This document shows positions 6,567 through 9,474 of a stretch of DNA of 9,474 nt, one piece after another. Within the stretch, counting starts at the first letter, position 1. Each line of letters begins with the position of its first letter. A model generated the notes under the pieces. That model ran no database searches. It saw only the letters and a program-made list of their open reading frames with translations, and was not told the origin of the DNA. This stretch comes from Allobrachymonas sp. (GTDB lineage Bacteria; Pseudomonadota; Gammaproteobacteria; Burkholderiales; Burkholderiaceae_C), in the NCBI GenBank assembly GCA_012036375.1, contig JAAUOI010000096.1, positions 1 through 9,474 of the forward strand. The letters are read 5' to 3'. A program made the translations under genes and the position numbers.

Positions 6567-6578
6567 TGCACCTGTGCA
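6567..6578. promoter_or_regulatory. Second TGCA-type palindrome in the dapA promoter region
   Basis: TGCAC-CT-GTGCA has perfect 5-bp arms. It sits where the -35 region of the dapA promoter should be and shares the TGCA core with the palindrome at 6541-6555; the two centres are about 24-25 bp apart. Confidence 0.3.
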
Positions 6579-6593
6579 GGCCACCCTCGCAGG

Positions 6594-6599
6594 TAGAAT
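6594..6599 (+). promoter_or_regulatory. Candidate -10 box of dapA
   Basis: TAGAAT (5 of 6 to TATAAT) ends 6 bases before the dapA ATG, which would place the start at or next to the A of the ATG, a leaderless transcript. The nearest -35-like hexamer, TTGCAC at 6566-6571, is too far away (22 bp), so the promoter would be weak or activator-dependent. No strong Shine-Dalgarno is present. Confidence 0.35.
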
Positions 6600-6605
6600 T
6601 GCGCC

Positions 6606-7491
6606 ATGAAACAAATTATCGGAAGCATTGTGGCATTGGTGACCCCGTTCCATCCCGATGGAAGCGTAGACTACCCCACGCTGCGAAAAACTGATCGACT
6701 GGCACATCGCTGAAGGCACGGATTGTATTGGCGTAGTCGGCACTACGGGCGAATCTCCAACCGTCACTGTGGAAGAACAAGTGGAAATCATCCGCGTGTC
6801 AGTAGAGCAAGCAGCGAAAAGAGTGCCCATCATGGCCGGCTGCGGTGCCAATTCCACACACGAAGCCATTGAACTGGCCAAAAAAGCTCGCGCAGTGGGC
6901 GCGGATTGCCAGTTGCAAGTCGTCCCGTACTACAACAAACCCACGCAGGAAGGCCAGTTCCAGCATTTCAAAGCGATTGCTGAAGCCACAGGCGATTTGC
7001 CGATCGTGCTCTACAACGTGCCCGGCCGCTCCGTGGCCGATATGGCGCACGATACTGTGCTGCGCCTAAGCCAAGTCAAAGGCATCGTCGGCATCAAAGA
7101 AGCGACCGGCAATATCGAACGCGCTCAGTGGCTGATCAAAGATGCGCCTGAAGGCTTTGCAATTTATTCGGGCGATGATCCTACGGCAGTTGCGCTCATG
7201 CTCTGCGGCGGCCATGGCAATGTGAGTGTGACAGCCAACGTTGCGCCTCGTTTGATGCACGAGCTGTGCGCGGCGGCCATTGCTGGTGATCGCGCGACGG
7301 CCATGGCAATTCAGAAGAAACTTCTGCCGCTGCACAAGGCTCTGTTTGTTGAAGCGAATCCGATCCCCGTGAAATGGGCACTTGGCACAATGGGATGGGC
7401 GGGAAGCACTTTAAGACTGCCCATGACGGTCATGTCACAATCGAATATTCCTAGCGTCGAGGCTGCTTTGCAAGCAGCGCGTTTGGTTTGA
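6606..7491 (+). CDS. dapA: 4-hydroxy-tetrahydrodipicolinate synthase, one frameshift
   Basis: DapA condenses pyruvate with aspartate semialdehyde, the first committed step to diaminopimelate and lysine (cytosol, homotetramer). Removing one A from the run at 6686-6690 restores a 294-residue protein, normal for the family. Seen: start MKQIIGSIVALVTPF; VVGTTGESPTVTVEE with Thr46/Thr47; VVPYYNKPTQEGQFQHFKAI with Tyr109; LYNVPGRSVADM with Tyr136; VGIKEATGNIE with the Schiff-base Lys164; YSGDDPTA; and GGHGNVSVTANVAP. All active-site residues are present. bamC follows 31 bp downstream on the same strand, a pairing also known from E. coli (dapA-bamC, the old name of bamC being dapX). The frameshift lies in an A5 run and is probably a sequencing error. 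Confidence 0.95.
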
Positions 7492-7522
7492 ACATTTTTT
7501 GAATGCATTGAAGGTTTCATTT

Positions 7523-8611
7523 ATGGTTTCACGCGCATTTCTCTTGCTTGCACTGATGGCCGGTCTCGGTTTGGCAGGTTGCTCGGTGCTCGAGCCAGAT
7601 CGCATTGACTACAAAAGCTCGGGCAAAGCACCTACGCTGGAGGCGCCGCCTGATTTAACGGCTTTGTCGCGTGACACACGCTTCAATGTGCCCGGCGGTA
7701 ACGTCACAGCCAGTGCCTATAACGCTGGCTCACCTCAAGCCGGCGTGCCAGTGGCGGCCAATAGTATTTCAGATGTCCGCATTGAACGATCCGGCAATCA
7801 GCGCTGGCTGGTGGTGGCGCGTCCGGCGGATCAAATTTGGGGGTCAGTGCGTGATTTTTGGCAGGAAAACGGGTTTTTGCTCAACATTGATCGGCAAGAT
7901 GTGGGCGTGATGGAAACCGATTGGGCAGAAAATCGGGCAAAGATTCCGCAAGACTTCATTCGGGCGACCATTGGTAAAGCCATCGATAGCGTGTATGACT
8001 CGGGTGAGCGCGACAAATTTAGAACTCGCGTCGAAAGAACGAACAACTCCACTGAAATCTACATTACGCATCGAGGAATGGTAGAAAAAAGGATCAGTGA
8101 CCGCGCAGGAGGACAACCTGGTACGCAATGGGAGCCTCGTTCAGCAGACCCCGAGCTTGAAGCCGAAATGCTGCGTCGCTTGATGCTCAAATTGGGTATT
8201 GGTCAAGAACAATCGAAAGCCCTGATTGCTGGCGGTGCAGTCAAGCTCACATCTCGTATCGCCAATGCCAATGGTGTTCCTGTCGTGCAAATCGATGACG
8301 GCTTTGACCGTGCATGGCGTCGCGTCGGTCTTAGCTTGGATCGCACAGGCTTTACTGTGGAAGACCGTAACCGCGCTGAAGGTGTGTACTTTGTACGTTA
8401 TGTCGAACCCAAAGCCGATACGAAAGAGCCCGGCTTCTTTGGTAAACTTTTTGGTGGTAGCAGCAACGATGCAGCGCCTTTGAAATATCGCATCGCCGTC
8501 CGCAGTCAAGGTGAAACTACTACTGTTTCGGTGCTAAATAACGCCGGCACCCCAGAGACCTCATCGAACGCCCAACGTATCGTCAAAGTCTTGGCAGACG
8601 ACCTGAGATAA
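7523..8611 (+). CDS. bamC: Outer membrane protein assembly factor BamC (NlpB/DapX lipoprotein)
   Basis: BamC is an accessory lipoprotein of the BAM complex that inserts beta-barrel proteins into the outer membrane. From the ATG at 7523 it has 362 residues: a lipoprotein signal MVSRAFLLLALMAGLGLAGC with lipobox LAGC and lipid-bearing Cys20; a disordered N-terminal stretch (YKSSGKAPTLEAPPDLTAL), the part that binds BamD in E. coli; and two similar helix-grip domains, about 85-200 (RWLVVARPADQIWGSVRDFW) and 255-360 (VVQIDDGFDRAWRRVGLSLD). GAAGG-like GAAGG lies 8 nt before this ATG; an in-frame TTG at 7499 is less likely, since it has no such site and would lengthen the signal peptide. The gene is intact up to its TAA, where the RAYT unit begins on the next base. 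Confidence 0.93.
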   Translation: MVSRAFLLLALMAGLGLAGCSVLEPDRIDYKSSGKAPTLEAPPDLTALSRDTRFNVPGGNVTASAYNAGSPQAGVPVAANSISDVRIERSGNQRWLVVARPADQIWGSVRDFWQENGFLLNIDRQDVGVMETDWAENRAKIPQDFIRATIGKAIDSVYDSGERDKFRTRVERTNNSTEIYITHRGMVEKRISDRAGGQPGTQWEPRSADPELEAEMLRRLMLKLGIGQEQSKALIAGGAVKLTSRIANANGVPVVQIDDGFDRAWRRVGLSLDRTGFTVEDRNRAEGVYFVRYVEPKADTKEPGFFGKLFGGSSNDAAPLKYRIAVRSQGETTTVSVLNNAGTPETSSNAQRIVKVLADDLR

Positions 8612-8703
8612 ATTAAATGGGGTCAGATACTATTTAATCGACAAGTCTTGCGGCTTGTCAATAATGGTTAAGCTCCATTAGATAGTACTTGACCCTGTTT
8701 AAT
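8612..8703. repeat. 27-bp imperfect inverted repeat with two inner hairpins, left end of the RAYT unit
   Basis: The arms 8612-8638 and 8677-8703 match at 22 of 27 positions, and all five differences are transitions. As RNA, four of the five become G-U pairs, so only one position fails to pair. Between and overlapping the arms are two perfect small stems: GACAAG...CTTGTC (8640-8659) and TAATGG...CCATTA (8662-8680). The left arm starts on the base after the bamC stop, and the right arm ends 3 nt before the transposase ATG. Confidence 0.7.
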
Positions 8704-8706
8704 TTC

Positions 8707-9426
8707 ATGGCGCGTCAACCTCGTCTCACTCTAGCTGGCCACACTTATCACCTTATCCAGCGCGGCAACAATCGCCAGCCAATTTTTACCGATGACGCGG
8801 ATCGGCGAGACATGCTGCGTTTGCTGCTCGAAGCATCGCGCGAACATCAAGTCACCGTTCACAGTTATGTGTTGATGGACAACCATGTGCATCTACTCGT
8901 CACGCCAGCTACGGCAGAGGGCATGCCGAAAATGATGCAGCAGGTCGGGCGTGCTTATGTGCGGCATTTCAATGATCGTGTTTCTCGAAGCGGCACACTG
9001 TTTGAAGGGCGCTACCGAAGTGCGCTGGTGCAAACGGAGAGGTATTTGTTGGCTTGCATGGTCTATATCGAACTCAATCCTGTGCGTGCAGGCCTCGTAA
9101 CGCACCCGAAGGATTTCGCTTGGAGCAGCCATGCGCATTACGCCGACATCAAGCCTAGCCCGTTAGTGACCCCTCACCCGCACTTTTTTACCCTAGGCAA
9201 TACGCCGTTTGCCCGGGAGCAATCTTATTTGCAACTCGTCCAAACAGGTCTCTCTCAAAGCGAGGAGCGGAAAATCACCGAAACGACTCTTCGTAATCAT
9301 GGTTTAGGCGATGCTTCTTTCATCGAAAAACTAGAGCTTCAAACCCAATTAAAACTCCAGCCCGGGCTGAAAGGTCGCCCAACTGGATCACTCTCTAGCA
9401 ATTTAACGAAGAAAAAAATCAATTAA
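8707..9426 (+). CDS. REP-associated tyrosine transposase (Y1_Tnp, RAYT family)
   Basis: This single-strand DNA transposase of the HUH/Y1 type is 239 residues from the ATG at 8707. Seen: the family start MARQPRLTLAGHTYHLIQRGNN; the HUH metal motif in VLMDNHVHLLVTP (His60, His62); FEGRYRSALVQ at ~99-109; and ERYLLACMVYIELNPVRAGLV at ~111-131, which holds the candidate nucleophile tyrosines Tyr113 and Tyr120. A basic C-terminal extension beyond ~150 is common in larger RAYTs. An in-frame ATG at 8689 exists, but it lies in the right arm of the inverted repeat and would add MTLFNF ahead of the conserved start. No Shine-Dalgarno is seen. TTGTCA (8655-8660) with TTAGAT 17 bp later is a weak promoter candidate. 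The gene looks intact. Confidence 0.92.
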   Translation: MARQPRLTLAGHTYHLIQRGNNRQPIFTDDADRRDMLRLLLEASREHQVTVHSYVLMDNHVHLLVTPATAEGMPKMMQQVGRAYVRHFNDRVSRSGTLFEGRYRSALVQTERYLLACMVYIELNPVRAGLVTHPKDFAWSSHAHYADIKPSPLVTPHPHFFTLGNTPFAREQSYLQLVQTGLSQSEERKITETTLRNHGLGDASFIEKLELQTQLKLQPGLKGRPTGSLSSNLTKKKIN

Positions 9427-9474
9427 ATCAATGATTTTCAATATGTCCCCAATTAAATAAATTTAGCCAATCAA
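9427..9474. other. AT-rich right flank of the RAYT gene
   Basis: This holds most of the small palindrome AAATCA-A-TGATTT (9425-9437, overlapping the stop codon) and the probable right-end motif at 9443-9458. No gene is seen before the window ends. Confidence 0.4.

Larger units (their letters stand above)
8612..9466 (+). mobile_element. RAYT/IS200-like single-gene element
   Basis: The unit consists of the left structured end, one Y1 transposase gene, and a short AT-rich right end. Near the right edge ATGTCCCCAATTAAAT (9443-9458) reads, on the opposite strand, like the left end ATTAAATGGGGTCAGAT: 13 of 18 aligned positions agree, sharing TTAA-TGGGG-CA-AT. The right boundary is not certain because the window stops at 9474. 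Insertion directly behind bamC leaves that gene whole. Confidence 0.5.

Noticed and set aside
7499..7522. TTG at 7499 as start of bamC
   Set aside because: The ATG at 7523 has GAAGG at a good distance and gives a normal-length lipoprotein signal.
9425..9437. Palindrome AAATCA-A-TGATTT as an intrinsic terminator
   Set aside because: The stem is entirely AT-rich apart from one G-C pair, has no real loop, and only a short T run follows.
1..9474. tRNA, rRNA, CRISPR array, or toxin-antitoxin system
   Set aside because: No cloverleaf, rRNA segment or regularly spaced direct repeats were seen. The XRE-GNAT pair looks superficially like a toxin-antitoxin pair, but the regulator is an XRE-cupin sensor and the enzyme does not read as a TacT/AtaT-type toxin, so this is not supported.

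Overview
The window is a composite. About 7.6 kb (roughly 1,890 to 9,474) reads as one continuous piece of betaproteobacterial, Burkholderiales-like chromosome. This rests on protein family resemblance and on a gene order ending dapA-bamC; no search was run. The first ~1.9 kb looks stitched together from unrelated genomes. Positions 1 to ~645 are a low-GC, cyanobacterial-looking 3' part of fabF (line 301-360 is 40% GC). Positions ~645 to 985 are a GC-rich piece of a different fabF (line 901-960 is 65% GC). Positions ~986 to 1,621 are the 5' three quarters of an alphaproteobacterial-looking panB, running straight into the fabF piece. The most economical reading is a metagenomic misassembly or chimeric template, with one join inside a conserved FabF block.

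Layout from left to right: broken fabF (minus); truncated panB (minus); ~270 bp with no convincing gene; a GNAT acetyltransferase and, just upstream of it, an XRE-cupin regulator (both minus, 4 nt apart). Divergent from these is a plus-strand pair, a short-chain dehydrogenase and a SAM methyltransferase, 3 nt apart. Then come an ammonium transporter (amt) with a sigma-54-type promoter, a small unknown gene overlapping its stop codon, dapA (lysine/peptidoglycan pathway), bamC (outer-membrane assembly lipoprotein), and a REP-associated tyrosine transposase (RAYT/IS200-like) unit that begins at the base after the bamC stop codon.

Seven single-base frame disruptions are needed to restore fabF, the GNAT gene, amt and dapA. 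Six fall in or beside short homopolymer runs, and every interrupted protein is otherwise well conserved. This points to sequencing error rather than gene decay, so these genes are annotated as whole with the error positions given.

The best regulatory signals are a consensus promoter in front of the XRE-cupin gene with a 14-bp palindrome filling most of its spacer and a predicted start at the ATG; the GG-N10-GC sigma-54 element before amt; two TGCA-containing palindromes before dapA; and a 27-bp inverted repeat between bamC and the RAYT gene that would pair almost completely as RNA. I found no clear undescribed defence or biosynthetic system. The second-look items are the chimera, the Asp-to-Asn change in Amt, the amt-linked unknown gene and the RAYT unit.
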